Source: Dictyophora rubrovolvata
Taxonomy: Eukaryota; Basidiomycota; Agaricomycetes; Phallales; Phallaceae
Length of the DNA: 64,000 nt
Reading direction: 5' to 3'
Assembly (NCBI GenBank): GCA_029959195.1
Contig: CP114120.1
Span: 620,001 to 684,000, forward strand
Part shown: piece by piece, positions 25,371-37,108 of the stretch
Numbering within the stretch: position 1 is the first letter of the stretch
How the letters are laid out: each line of letters begins with the position of its first letter
Position numbers and translations under genes: made by a program
The notes under the pieces: model-generated
The model's database searches: none
What the model was told of the DNA's origin: nothing
What the model saw: the letters and a program-made list of their open reading frames with translations, nothing else

Positions 25371-26115
25371 ACATTAACCACTAAACTCAAGCAACTATTA
25401 TTTATCGTCGGACTCTGGCCCACCAAATCTGTAGCTATATATATATATATTTCTCTTATATCTGATCATATATGTATCCCTGGTTATTTTTCCCTTCTTG
25501 CATCGTCTCATTATACCCGTTGTTTGAATTTGCACACGTATACCCTAGAATTCGCATAGGTGTATCTTTTCTGATTAATTATTGCCTTGGTATTTAGAAG
25601 CTGAGTGGGGAGTATTTATGTATATTTTTAGAATATTTAATTATGTATCTTTTTTGATATATTATGCATATTTTTCGGGAGTGGTTCTTGACTGAACTCG
25701 AGACTTCAAGAGGCTTGAACATAAACACGAGACGATGCAATCTTATCTCGAGTATACATTGACATATACATATCAGCGAGTAATGCAATTCTCGCAATTC
25801 GATAAAAACATGTAATTGTATATAAGGACGTCATGTAATAATTTTCCTCTCAAATTGACAAAGAACAAAATCAACGGAACCACTAAAATACCGATTATGC
25901 AGGAAATAATCGGAAGGCGATTTTCAATTTCAGAGATGCCCTTTCTTCCATATTTTCAGGATTTCGGGCAGAGTTTGAAAAGACTTTAGCTCAACTTTAG
26001 CTGGCTGACCCGAAAGTTTCAATGGAATCTTAGGCCTAAGCGCAAGATAGGCTTGTTGTGAGCCGATCATTTTGCTCACGTCATCAGCATCACTGCGTTA
26101 CTGTTACCACCCATC
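25371..26115. other. Intergenic, AT-rich, with a TA repeat
   Basis: 3' region of the C2H2 gene and promoter of the thioredoxin gene. It holds an (AT)n microsatellite at about 25433-25452 and a strongly AT-rich segment to 25860. No gene seen. Confidence 0.55.
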
Positions 26116-26915
26116 ATGCCTTCCGTCCAACATCTCTCCTCACTAGCTCAACTAGAGCGAATCCTATCCGGTTCGAAAACTAAATTATCTGTGGGTAGTT
26201 TTACTTCTCTCATTTTATCAAGCTCTTTTCTCAGCCGGGTTGATGATACACTAGGTCATTGATTTCTATGCTACATGGTCAGCCTTGGTTTCCTTTGAAG
26301 CTTTCCCAACACGACTTTTCGGCTCACATTTTTGGCTTTGATTCTGTCCAGGTGTGGGCCCTGTCGCACAATAGCTCCAATATTTGAGAAACTATCAGAC
26401 CAATACCCTAACGTCAATTTTCTAAAATGCGACGTTGATAACGTGGCAGATGTTGCAAGAAAATACAATGTAACGGCTATGTGAGTGCGTGATTCGCGTA
26501 CATATGTGGTTTACTTTGAGACATTTTTTCTCATTCAATCTTTTTTGTTGCTAGGCCTACGTTTGTATTTCTGAAAGGTTCTACCGAAATTCACCGAATA
26601 AGAGGCGCAGACGCAAGGTAAAGTTGTGCTGTCCCTGCCCTATAAGGTACTAAAACGTCTCACATTCTCTTCACAACCAGAGGCTTAGAATCAACAATCA
26701 AGGCTAATGCAACTAGCGAAAGCGCAACCGCATTCTCGGGTAAAGGACATACGCTAGGTGGCTCATCTTCGAATTCGTCGACCACTCCACAATCATCATC
26801 ACCATCAATGCCAGGAAACCCTTCAACTCTCATAACCAATCTAGATCCACAAGTCAAGATTCTTCTTGCACTAATTGGTGGTTACATTTTGATGTGGTAT
26901 ATGACTTCTTCGTAG
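26116..26915 (+). CDS. Thioredoxin-domain protein with C-terminal membrane anchor
   Basis: Starts MPSVQHLSSLAQLERILSGS. Splicing joins VIDFYAT to WCGPCR, which gives the catalytic WCGPC site, followed by PIFEKLSDQYPNVNFLKCDV, the cis-proline segment AMPTFVFLKG, and IHRIRGADAR. This is a complete thioredoxin fold of about 105 residues. A Ser/Thr/Pro-rich linker of about 50 residues follows, then the hydrophobic segment ILLALIGGYILMWYM just before the stop, which looks like a tail anchor. It should be a cytosol-facing disulfide reductase fixed to a membrane (ER, mitochondrial outer or another) rather than soluble Trx. Intron 2 falls inside the Trp codon of the active site. The membrane location is inferred. 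Confidence 0.87.
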
Positions 26916-29042
26916 AGCTGTGTTTCGTGCGTATACATGTACGTGATGAGCCGGGTTCCAGGCTCAGTAGAGTATGTAAATATACTGTTTGTTTTCATAT
27001 ATCGAGGTATTGCGCGAGTCTCGTGCTTCTTCCGCTGAGCTTTCCTCATTCGGAGTTCGGAGGTAAGACTGATAACCAGAAACCGCAGCTTGACGGGACA
27101 TTCACGAAGCAAATTCATCAATTAAACACTAACTACATGCTCGGAAATTCCGCGGTCCTACATGATACTAATGATGATATAGTCGTTTCGCTTGCTTTGC
27201 GTGAGACTGTCGGGGTGAAGTCATTGAACTTAAGTGCCTGCCTCGAGAGTATTACTCAGCGCTGGGATGGTGGAGCGAAGAAAATCAGACATCGGGTCGT
27301 TGGGCATATGTAAATGCTTGTATTGTTTAGGTGCACGTTATTTGAGTCATGTCCTTGTGACTACGTACTTCTTTTGGCAGATAGAACGTCTTGCTGGGAT
27401 TCCCGGGTGGATCTATGTGACATTTCTCTCTGAAACATTAAGCAGAAGTCATGTCCAATGCGTCGGCAACTCTTTACGACTTGAGTTGCACATACATACG
27501 TTAGACTACGTCATAAGACTATATTAACAAAGAAAGACGTGCCTTGTCCCTTCGTTACTCTCTAAATGCGCGCTAAGATATGCTCCTTATCATCGTTATA
27601 GGCCTAAATTATGCGGTCATCCATCCAGACCTGATACCATGGCCATTGCTCATCCTTGACTATGTCTCCACGCCACTGTTCCACCGATAAACCCCATGAA
27701 GATGGCAGCCTGCGTGGGTGTTTATAAGACCTGGGTAGCTTGCCATTGGTCCATAGTGCTGAGTATTTGAGCCAAGCATATTTTCACATTCGAGTATCAG
27801 GTCTGGTTTTTGATGTCGACAAGCTTAGGGAGCGCGTCGAGAAAATGAAAAATGATACAGCCATCCTCCGAAAGTCAACCGTTGAATCTAGATCCTTATT
27901 TAGTACAGAGTATAAACATTGTTAAAAAAGTAACAACACCGCATACCGTGCACGCAAGCGAACGATCTGATATCGCTCGCTCGTGTCGGAGAATAACCGA
28001 GCGACACCGCTCATTGACGTCCCATAGTCGAATGGTGATCTCAATACAAGAAGCACAATCGTGACTCCACCGTTTATTATAACTAATATACTCCCTTCCG
28101 TTAACAGTCCATAACGCTTCGTCGTTTTCCCAAGAAGGATACCTGCACCTCCTGAAGACCTTTCTGTTTGACAGCATGTTCGTGCATGACCTCGCCACTA
28201 TAGTATAGGATAGTATATCCCAGTAATCAGTAAGTCAAAAAGTGAACTTGCCGTCATGTACGATCACGAATACAGAAAAACCAAAAGTCACCTAATCAAG
28301 TCCTTAGACCCATCCAAAAAGGATACAAAACGCTCTATGTTTCTGAGTACGTCGTGTACCAGTACAATTCAAGTGCCGGTAGATCCATGCAACGAAAAGT
28401 TATTGCGCAGCCTGAGACCTTAATAACATATTGTCCTCATTCAAACCGCGTCAAGGTCTCCAAGCGATACCGGGCTCGTTTTTTGTCGATATTGGTTGGA
28501 CGAATTCTCAGAACCACATCCTGAGAACGCTAAGACTCCTCCTGTAAACATCTTACAATTCTAGAAAACTTTAGCCAGCTAGACAGACACAGTGATAACC
28601 GAGCTTGTGTGGGATCCAATACCGTACTGGCATGCATGGTAGAAATGCCGGATTATACAAACAAAAGGCCGTTCTTTCAAATGCATGAGGATATGGCACA
28701 TTGGAAGTGAGCTGCAAGGTATAATTCTGGACGTCGGCGTTGGTCCTCGGACACTTGAGTTGATCGTGCGTGACGCGTGACAACTTTGCGGAACCAAATT
28801 TGAGTGACTTAAACTTAACACTCGTCCAAGTTTTTCAAATTGGCATTGGAATTTGAGTATTCACTCATGTTCCCCACAGTTATGTACATCGCTATTTTTT
28901 GTCATTACATTTGCGCAACGGTAATAATCCGAACATTTGTCAATCTAGTTCATTATAATATTATCACTAAGTTGTTCAATACGACCTATTGACAGCTTCG
29001 GAAGGTTTTAGTATCAGTTATATCTTTATATGAAATTGAGAA
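26916..29042. other. Intergenic, 2.1 kb, no gene supported
   Basis: The longest open frame (26894-27313, 139 codons, plus strand) overlaps the thioredoxin stop and shows no domain. A fragment at about 27740-27880 (FDVDKLRERVEKMKNDTAIL) has coiled-coil character but no extension. Nothing else recognisable. Confidence 0.45.
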
Positions 29043-30654
29043 TCACGATTTCATGACAGTCAAAGGAATGAGGATACATACTTTGAAAAAATATTGTATT
29101 GTTAGTAATCCATCAGTATCATCCGTTGAGCGAACAACATGCCACCCATCCTCGGGTCTCCAGAACCAGCGATGAAAGCTGAGAATTTGTATGTCTTCTA
29201 CGGTTGGATGAGACCGGGATTTGGGTTCCAAAGCAGATCCAATAGAGCAATAAGACGTTGGGCGGGAAAAATCTCCATAATGTTTTTCATAGGAAGCTAC
29301 CCTGCAACTTCTCAAATGCCTGAAGGAAGGCAGAATAGATAGCACTGGTTTGGATATTTCCTAAAAAACGATATGACTACAACAAACCAAACAACGAAAG
29401 AAAAAAGCGAACCTGGAGTTTTTCGCGACATTTATTCGTCGCTATAATTATGACGATAGTTGCATTTAATATTAGGGAACACGTGAGCCAAATGAGCAAG
29501 TTCTTCCTCCGGGTCATTTAGTGCACCGTTATAGGTTACGTGCTTTATGTTTTGTGAAACGACAGTGTAGTCCTTCCGTAACTCCCTTTGCTTGAAAGTG
29601 AAAATACGAATTTTTTCAAGAGCTCGTCCGAGGACTATGTTGTTGGCGATATGTAAATGTGCCATTAACGATTCGAGATTAGGTATCATGGTATCGGAAA
29701 GAATAAGAGGCGTTTTGGAGTGAATGTTGCCCATTATGCGTAATTCACACAGATTGGGTGCCAGACTGAGGAAGTTGTGAATACATCCAAGGTCGTCATA
29801 TTTGTCCTGCATCTCATCATAGAAGTTGAATATCGAAGGTTTTTCAGGCGAGGAAGAGTTGTTGTTGGCAACCGCTCATCAGCGCAGAGACAACAAAATA
29901 TGTAGAAGGAAAAGATAAAACGTTGAGTTGACCTACTAGAGAGATGAGGAGTCCAACGATGTCAGTTTCAGGCAGTTCGTACGAAAATCGGAAAGTAGTC
30001 TGAAAAACACGCAATGAAGGGGTAGCAACCGTGACTTGAGCTTTATGAGCATTTATCAAAATGGAGAGACTGGAGGTTGGGTACGCATAGCGTACGAAAG
30101 AAAAATTCTGGAGTAAACGAACTATCGTGAATTAGGAGATGATGAAGATTTGGAAAACTAAAAACCAGATCGACAACTTCTTGGCATGCATAATTCGTTA
30201 ACTCAACAAACTCGCGGTAGTCTTCACGATAATCAATTGGATCAAAGGCGGGGTCGTCTGTGGAGTAGTCATCCAAGTCGATGGAGCCATCTGACATGTC
30301 ATCATCACAAGGGGAAATCCACCAATCAGTTAAAGTCAATCGACGGACTACATTGAGTACATCAGATGAGGAATTAATATATCTAATGCGTTGAACGACC
30401 TGCTCTAGACCAAACTGGGCTTGGAATCTAGTGGAGAAGTCCCATTCGGCGGGACCCAGCAGACATACTGTGCCAAATAGAACTGGCAAGGCGAGATCGC
30501 GAAGAAACCTGTTAACGGATGACAAATATTGTACGGTATATCTATTATCGAAATTGTTCACGAGTTGGAAAATATACAACCAGACCTCAGCGGGAAGGTT
30601 AGGAAGGCGTTTTGGAAGATTCCGACGTCGTTGGTGAAAACGTGAGCGCGTCAT
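29043..30654 (-). CDS. F-box/LRR-type protein, possibly degraded
   Basis: The N-terminal 35 residues contain an F-box-like motif (LPNLPAEVWLYIFQLV ... SSVNRFLRDLALPVLF). A leucine-repeat-like body follows (FSFPNLHHLLIHDSSF, LAPNLCELRIMGNI, MIPNLESLMAHLHIANN), as in the large agaricomycete F-box families that act as SCF substrate receptors. Exon 1 runs 30654 down to about 30050. Joining LQSLHFDKCS to KAQVTVATPSLRVFQTTF needs a change of frame that I could not explain by a spliceosomal intron, so the gene may carry a frameshift near 30045. The body resumes at about 29860-29438. A possible last exon is 29345-29043 (FRHLRSCRVASYEKHYG). The truncated gene at 62.4 kb is a paralog (LPALPVL.F/Y box plus V.RI/V..INSS). 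Confidence 0.55.
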
Positions 30655-31286
30655 GTAACAATTGCGTCACGCGTTAGACGCCTGAAAGCTATCGGAAGGA
30701 ATTGGCAATTTGGCATGCGCCGTGATAGTAGATACCGCCTCGTTCAATGGCTTGACCAGCATCCATAACAAATAATTGCACATCCAAGAAACTTATTGTG
30801 ATTGAAGATCCATATAATTCTGTTACAAGTTTAGTGACATACGTATATATACAAGCTACCGTGCATTTCGGTGCGTGGTCGTTGGTCAGCGTCCGGTCAA
30901 CGGCGAACGCGGTGAGCAACGAAAGACCTCGAGCTTCTCCTTTGATAGGCATTGAAGTGCTTTTGTTACCTGTTTTTTTTGTAGCTTTCCCTTGTTCCTG
31001 TACAAAATCTTGACCAAACAGGTTACTCTAAACATGTGTGTTAATTAAGTTCGGAATCACCAACATGGCTTACAAAACAGAAGCACTGTGTTTGTTGTAT
31101 CTGAATGAAGTGCTCGCGCCAATGGCTTCAGGTACTAAACGGAATACGGTCAATGAAGGTCATGGCTTTGGAGGATATGTACCATTTTCAGGGTTACATG
31201 CTCGTGATCCGCTGATTAAAGAAGCTTCTATAAAGTAGAAAGAGCAGACAAAAGAGGAAACACACAATGAATCTAAGAGCTAAAGA
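30655..31286. other. Intergenic, no gene seen
   Basis: Upstream region of the minus-strand F-box gene. Short overlapping open frames only, including 31038-31238 on the plus strand, with no family resemblance. Confidence 0.4.
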
Positions 31287-31288
31287 AC

Positions 31289-31630
31289 ATGTCAACATGT
31301 TGGTCAAACGAACGTGGATTAAGACTTACCGGTAGATTCGAGGCTGGTGATACATCAAAAAATATTAGCGGCCGAGTGCCAATAAATCTACCTCGTTCCG
31401 CAAAATCTGCCAGCAACTGGACCGTTGGAGATTTGGATGCTTACAACATTAGTCTCTCTCGCGAGCAAGCCAACGTCTTCTTCGGCACACAACATCTTCC
31501 GCGGCCTCAAATTGATCCCGAATTCCTAAACATTCAAGGCGCAGCGGATATGGTAGTAGATGCCAACCAGGAGCTCATTGACCTCGCCATGGTTCCCGCC
31601 TATGCCGAAGAATCCGCTGTAGAATTGTAA
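31289..31630 (+). pseudogene. Fragment of a lineage-specific basidiomycete protein
   Basis: The frame contains SASNWTVGDLDAYNISLSRE, ANVFFGTQHLPRPQIDPEF and LIDLAMVPAYAEESAV. From memory this resembles the N-terminal part of an abundant agaricomycete family of unknown function that normally continues for a further 250-300 residues with a nuclease-like domain. Here the frame stops right after EESAVEL and I find no continuation, so it reads as a truncated copy. No database comparison was possible, so the family link is tentative. Confidence 0.4.
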
Positions 31631-33508
31631 GGAACAAATGGAGAAGAGAAAACGCGTTCGTCCCAGAATTTGAAAAGGGTAGCGAGTCTTAACCGATGTT
31701 TGTGAGTATATATGACGGTTTTCTTGTGTAGATGACAATACCATCCATGTTAAATCCGTCAAACGCTGAAACCCTGTCGGTGAACACACCCCACAACGGT
31801 CATCCAAGGGCCTCTTCCCGCTATCATCAGTGTGGGACAGCAACATCCTTCACGAAACAATTTTCAATCAGTAAATACCGCATCGATGATTTTAATGATG
31901 ATAATGGAAGATTGTCTCACATCGCATGGTGGTCCAGCTTGGACAGTCGGATCTCCTGCACCTGCACCCAATTCATTTGTTGATTCGACGTATCCATAAA
32001 ACCACGGGATGATTGTCCACGCGTATCCGGAATCAAAACCACCTCCTATGCGATAGACCGCGTATTTGAATTGCCTTTGGTATGCAGCCAGCCGATCCGC
32101 GGACTCTACTATCCTGCTTCTTTCGAGAAAACTTCCCCTCCAGCTCTATGTCGCCTGTATTTGGCAGGACTCTTGATACTCCTACTCAGGGAGGACGTGC
32201 AGCTCGGTTCTTCAACTCTGCGAATTTCCCTTGCTGTCTTTGAGTATGGGGAGCAAGAAGTGTATTCCAGCTAATATGAAGCTTTATCCTGAGCTTCTTG
32301 AACAATACACGAATGAACTGGGACTGGGCACTTGACCAGTACCCACAAAATTGAACTCACCAGGAGAGCGGACGGTGTGCACAACTCCGCCTAATGAGTA
32401 AGAGTATAAGCTTGGTGGGTAATATCTAAAGCTCTTCCAATCCGTAAGTAAACCCAGATGAGACATGATACGATATTTGCCCACAAACCATACTTGTCAC
32501 TGAAGCCGAATTTTCAGCTTTCCGTAAGTATGAACTATTTGGACAGCTTTTGGTGCAAGGAAACTACTGGTAAGAGTCCTTGTAAAAAACCGCGAAGAAG
32601 TAGGAGCTTACGCATATCGAATTTATTGAGACTTGTGAAAAAATAATGCACTCACAATCTTATGTCCAGCCACGGCGCATCTTCAACTGCGAATTGTGAA
32701 TTTTGAGAGCATTCTCAATTGGAGCACGGTGTGGAGCGTGTGGGTATAAGCCCCTCCGGAGTGTCATCCCTCTTGATGTTTTGCGTAAGTATTTGTTCGT
32801 TTACCCTCTTGATGCTTTTCAAGGACGGTTCTTTCGTAGCTGCAGTTTAAGCCCTTTTATACACAACGTTGGTTGTATTTTCTGGTTTATTGTTGGTTAT
32901 CGAACGAGAAAACGATTACTCTGGAGAAGGGCGGTCGAAACAGAAGTTAAAGCCATATTTCGAGACGCAAGGTCCCAGCCCTGGCCTTTTGGCGATATAC
33001 GAGCACCTACTTACGACATATAGCGTCCTTGAGTATTCTCGCATTAGAAAACTGCGAATTGCCTTCTGAGAGATAGATTGAGATATAATTACGACAAAAG
33101 ACTGATAAAATACCTGGAAATTGACTGCAATTATTGCGCTGGTGAAGTAACAGTGAATTGAAGGGTAATTCAAGTATGCATGGTCCCTGAATTTTTGAAA
33201 GGTCAAATTCGATCAAAGTTCACATGTTCACAGGTTGAGAATGGCATTCAAGTTTGCATTGTCGAATGATCAAGTCTGGCGAACCGCTGACAAAGCGGAT
33301 TGTATGGAATGGGCTTCTATGGGTGCCGAACTCGGCATGCAGGCCACGTGACAAACGATCGATGACGCAGCACATCATCCTATAATTGATTATTGCATCC
33401 ATGCCATTGCAATATTCACACTGTAAATTCAGATCAAATTCATCATTCTTTCTCAATAACATCAATGTCTTATCGTTATTATCGCCATCTCACCGTCACC
33501 GGATCCAT
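31631..33508. other. Gene-poor stretch with possible coding remnant
   Basis: Between about 32050 and 32250 on the plus strand, short frame pieces look protein-like (FELPLVCSQPIRGLYYP; SPVFGRTLDTPTQGGRAARF) but are in different frames and I could not join them with introns. I do not recognise the family. The rest shows only chance-like open frames on both strands. Confidence 0.35.
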
Positions 33509-34549
33509 ATGCCATCGGCGTTTTATACCACCTATTCGGACTCGCGTGAATCCCATCTGCCGCAACGGCCACCTCGAACACAACCCCTCGCCGGGACGGT
33601 TCCATACCATGTATCCTATCTCTTCTTACATACCCACCAAGCCCCTGAAAACTGGCCCAAAACGTTTACTTTCCCACTGTACCTCCAACTCAAGGAGAAT
33701 CTAGTGGCAAAGCACAATGTATTAGTCAACGTTTGCTGGACGCCAACCAGTCCAACGCGTCCGAGTCTAGATTCACCACCATTCTCACGGCGGCCAGTTG
33801 ATCCACCAATTGATCATGAATTTGATGTACACAGCGGAACACTTTGGATGAAGGGGACAGTGTCCGGAGACAACCTTCAATACCTTCGATCTCAAGACAT
33901 CTGCACGCGTGTAAATTTACCTATTATAACGCCGGATACCATTCTTTCGATTTTCGACGGTGACAATGACCATTATAATAATATGATGCATCTCGGGCCA
34001 GGGGTCGATCTGAAATTAGCCGATCATGGCACACGGTCTGCATTTTACTCCGTTGAGTCGCGCAATCGTCATCTGGGTCCTTATTTCTATATTTGCTGTC
34101 ATGCCCGTCGAGATTGCAGGTGCGGAATCCGAGGGGGCGATTTGGCAGATGCCTTAGCAAGCGAACTCACGAAACGGAACATGCTATTAGATGACCAAGG
34201 TCGGCCTCGATTAGCTCGTGTTGGGCATGTTGGCGGACACAAGTATGTAGAAGTTCACAATGATGTTAAAATTTTCTTTTTTTTCTAATTGACTTCAAGG
34301 AATGCTCCTAATGTAATAGTATTTCCTCATGGTGACTGGTATGGAAATCTCCACGCCAATGATCTGCCCGGTCTTGTAAATCACTACGTCCAATCACTTG
34401 AAATAACGAGGACGTCCCAGTCTGAGGAGTCGTCGTCATTATCCAATTTACCTAACAAATTCCAATGGAGGGGCCGTATGGGAATGACGAAAGAAGCTCA
34501 ACAAGCCATCTGGGAAAACTGGGCGCAACACAATAATCCAAACGCTTGA
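33509..34549 (+). CDS. Sucrase/ferredoxin-like protein (Apd1/Aim32 type)
   Basis: Thioredoxin-like ferredoxin family (Suc_Fer-like) that binds a [2Fe-2S] cluster through two Cys and two His. Two exons (33509-34242 and 34300-34549) give about 327 residues. The ligands are visible: the Cys pair in ICCHARRDCRCGIRGG (C-x8-C) and the H-x3-H pair in VGHVGGHK, followed by the family block NAPNVIVFPHGDWYG. The intron falls inside the Lys codon after HVGGH. An in-frame ATG at 33386 would add 41 residues rich in Ser, Arg and hydrophobics that could act as a mitochondrial presequence; I prefer 33509 (MPSAFYTTYSDSRES), but the longer form is possible. The family is implicated in redox and drug sensitivity in yeast. 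Confidence 0.85.
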
Positions 34550-36191
34550 ACTGGCAGTTTGGCCTGGCTTCAGTGCGAATCCTGTCCAATGCGTCATACA
34601 TACGTTATACGGCTAGGCTCCAAGCACATAGTTTCAAAACTCTCTTTAAACCTGTCCGGGACTTACAAGGTCCTTTTCTCTAATTCTATTCTAGAAATAA
34701 ACAAATTCACGGGCATTCGGACTCCACATCTTGGGGGACAAATACACTATACATACCGTATCAATTGCAAATCTATTGTATCTCTGATGGTGGTTAACGG
34801 AACAATTTTTGTCCGAACTCTCGTGCAAATCGTCATTTCGGTGCTTTTTCTATTATGTATGTGTGTATTTCACGACGATTATTTATACTCCGTATCGGGC
34901 CCATGCCTCACACAGCGAAGATCGACGATGTATGTATGTAATTGTTTCTCTGCACTTCCATTTTGGTAAGTCTTTGATGGCTGGCATCGTATCGTATCGT
35001 GGAGCCTGATTGTAAGTACACACACACATGTACTTGTTTATGAAGAAGAAGTGCCGAATACATACATTCCAGTGCTTCGATTTTCCTCGGGAATGACGAC
35101 AAACTTCAACCCCTCCGGTTCCGAACCATCTAACAATGCGCCCGATAGTACAATAATGAAAAAGAAAGAACAATTGAAAAGAAAAGCCTGTACACACAGC
35201 ACAGGACCCCACAGGACACAGACACAAACGATCGTTACAATAGCATCGTGGCGATGAAATCTCCTTGAAGCGGCCTGTGAACCCTGAAAGTTGCGATCCG
35301 GCGCACTCAAGTCCGAACAATTTGTTATAAATCCGCTAATCCAAATTTAACACACCAAACTCCTTTTGAATTGAATCTTGTAAGCCGGGGTGTGGAACAG
35401 TGCGGGTGCTCAGGTCTTTGCATTTTGCCTGCATGTTTGTTGACAACCGCCAGATGGACATCCAAGGTCTTGTCTTCTCGAGTATTTTACCTTCTACCCG
35501 CTCATACTCCTTTTCCACTTTGCAACTTGTGCCTTTATTACTGTATTTGGGAGCTTGTTGCATGTCCATATTCCAACCGCAGTTTTCCTCCTCCGCTCTT
35601 TTGTCCGCTCTCCGAGGGTTTAACGTAAACAATCTGACGGGCATCCACCCCGAAAATCAATCGTAGAATACAATCTCGGCTAAAGCCTGCCGCTTAAGAA
35701 GCACAGGAAATCGGTCTGATGTTTGGAGGTTTGGGGGCTGGATAAATAAAAACAAAGAGAAAAAGGAATCCACAAATTTTGAGGTTTGAGTACATCGAGC
35801 TTTGAGTTTGGCTTTGGGAATACTTGTGATGGTATCAAAGGATACGTCTCTCATAGTTAAACTTTGATTATTCGAACAAACATAAACCGTTTCAATTAGC
35901 TCCTCAAATGCCCGGGCACTTTTGAAGCATAAAAGGAAACGGACGGCGTGAGATGACCCCTAAGGGTCGGGTAGAGAACCTGAAAATCGTGTTTTACAAA
36001 CAAAGAGCGTTTTATATATAAAGCTAACGAAACCGTGGGGCAAGATGTGGTTACATCCTCTCCCAATCCGTTTTGTGGAACCGACGAAACAATCTCTCCC
36101 TCTCTATCTCTCCATCCCCTCTTTATTTTACTCTTTGTTTCTCCTTCTTCTTCGTTTTTCTTCCCCTTCTTCAATATAATTCACATTCGTC
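34550..36191. other. Intergenic, 1.6 kb
   Basis: Overlapping open frames on both strands (up to 145 codons, 34883-35320 minus) have no domain or splice context and are probably chance. The last 200 bp form the promoter of the C2H2 gene at 36192. Confidence 0.45.
36011..36170 (+). promoter_or_regulatory. Core promoter of the 36192 C2H2 gene
   Basis: A TATATATAAA element at about 36013-36022 is followed by a strong pyrimidine tract (36090-36170, CTCCCTCTCTATCTCTCC type), ending about 20 bp before the ATG. TATA plus CT tract is the usual layout of well-expressed fungal genes. Confidence 0.55.
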
Positions 36192-37108
36192 ATGTCTGCG
36201 GCTTCACACAGTTGTTATGCAATGCCCGGTCTTCAAATGAATGCACATTCGTACGGTGGCAATTCACAAGTTCTGCCATCCTTACGTAGTGTTCTAGGTG
36301 GTAAGTTCCCCCATCCAGTCAAACTAAATCAAATCAGATGTCCATTCACTTACATTGTCTTTCATAGACCAACTAGACCTCCCGGTTCGTGGATACAGCA
36401 GACACCCCTATGACAGCCACTATGCCCACGCAACCAACTCTTCTTCAGTGCGTTTGTTTCTTTTCTTTTACGTTTTACGTTCAAAAAATCTGACGTGAAC
36501 GCCTTTATTGTCAGGGTTATGACTCCCGTCGCAATAGTGGTCATTACTCGAGCGGATATGCCAGTTCTTCAGGTTCATCCTACCAGTCTTACGATGATCG
36601 ATCCTCGGAGAACAAAACTCCCAGTCCCTCATTATCCAAAGAACGCCTGTCTACTAAAAAATATGCTTGCAACTGGCCAGGTTGTGATAAACGTTTTGAA
36701 CGTCAGGTAAGATGAACTCACTCAATGATTCCGCTTCGATCCTATTGTTTAATTTCTTTTTCTTTTTTTTTCAGAATGCTTTGGATGCAAGTTTGATCTT
36801 TTTTCTCGATAATAGCATTTAATCTAACTTCGTGTTATTATAGACTCACATGAATATCCATACCGACTCAAAGCGTAAGTCAAATATCCTTAACTCTTCT
36901 CGACATTTCTCTAATTCCCACTTTAGCATTCGTCTGTCCTGTCAGCGATTGCGGAAAGGCCTTCAATGTTCGCTCCAACATGCGTCGTCATTTATTAACG
37001 CACAAGGAGTATCAGCACGGTGCTGATATGGACGAAGACGGATCGCCAAAAAGTGGATATGCCTATCCACAGGGTTCATCAAGAGGGCGTTCCCATGGTT
37101 CACGTTAA
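36192..37108 (+). CDS. C2H2 zinc-finger protein A
   Basis: N-terminal Ser/Tyr-rich region containing LPSLRSVLG and LPVRGY, then two C2H2 fingers at the C terminus: YACNWPGCDKRFERQ-NALD-THMNIH (C-x4-C-x12-H-x3-H), linker TDSKPF, then VCPVSDCGKAFNVRSNMRRH. Probably a nuclear DNA-binding regulator. The helix start of finger 1, NALD, is encoded by a 12-nt exon (36775-36786). Its upstream intron has a GT donor and its downstream intron (36787-36843) a GC donor (GGAT/GCAAGT). The tail is SRGRSHGSR. A paralog with the same exon layout lies on the opposite strand at 39565-40503, so the two genes are convergent. Confidence 0.88.
36775..36786 (+). other. 12-nt microexon (NALD) in C2H2 gene A
   Basis: Acceptor TTTTCAG before AATGCTTTGGAT, then a GC donor (GCAAGT). 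Both finger spacing (12 residues between Cys and His) and phase require it. Confidence 0.85.

Noticed and set aside
26894-27313. 139-codon open frame on the plus strand
   Set aside because: Overlaps the thioredoxin stop in another frame and has no recognisable protein features.
34883-35320. 145-codon minus-strand open frame
   Set aside because: Cys-rich by chance, no family pattern, and other frames at the same place are equally long.
36787-36843. Sequencing error as explanation of the GC donor in C2H2 gene A
   Set aside because: Three other GC donors with the same GCAAGT context exist in the window, and the paralog uses one too, so a real GC-AG intron is the simpler reading.
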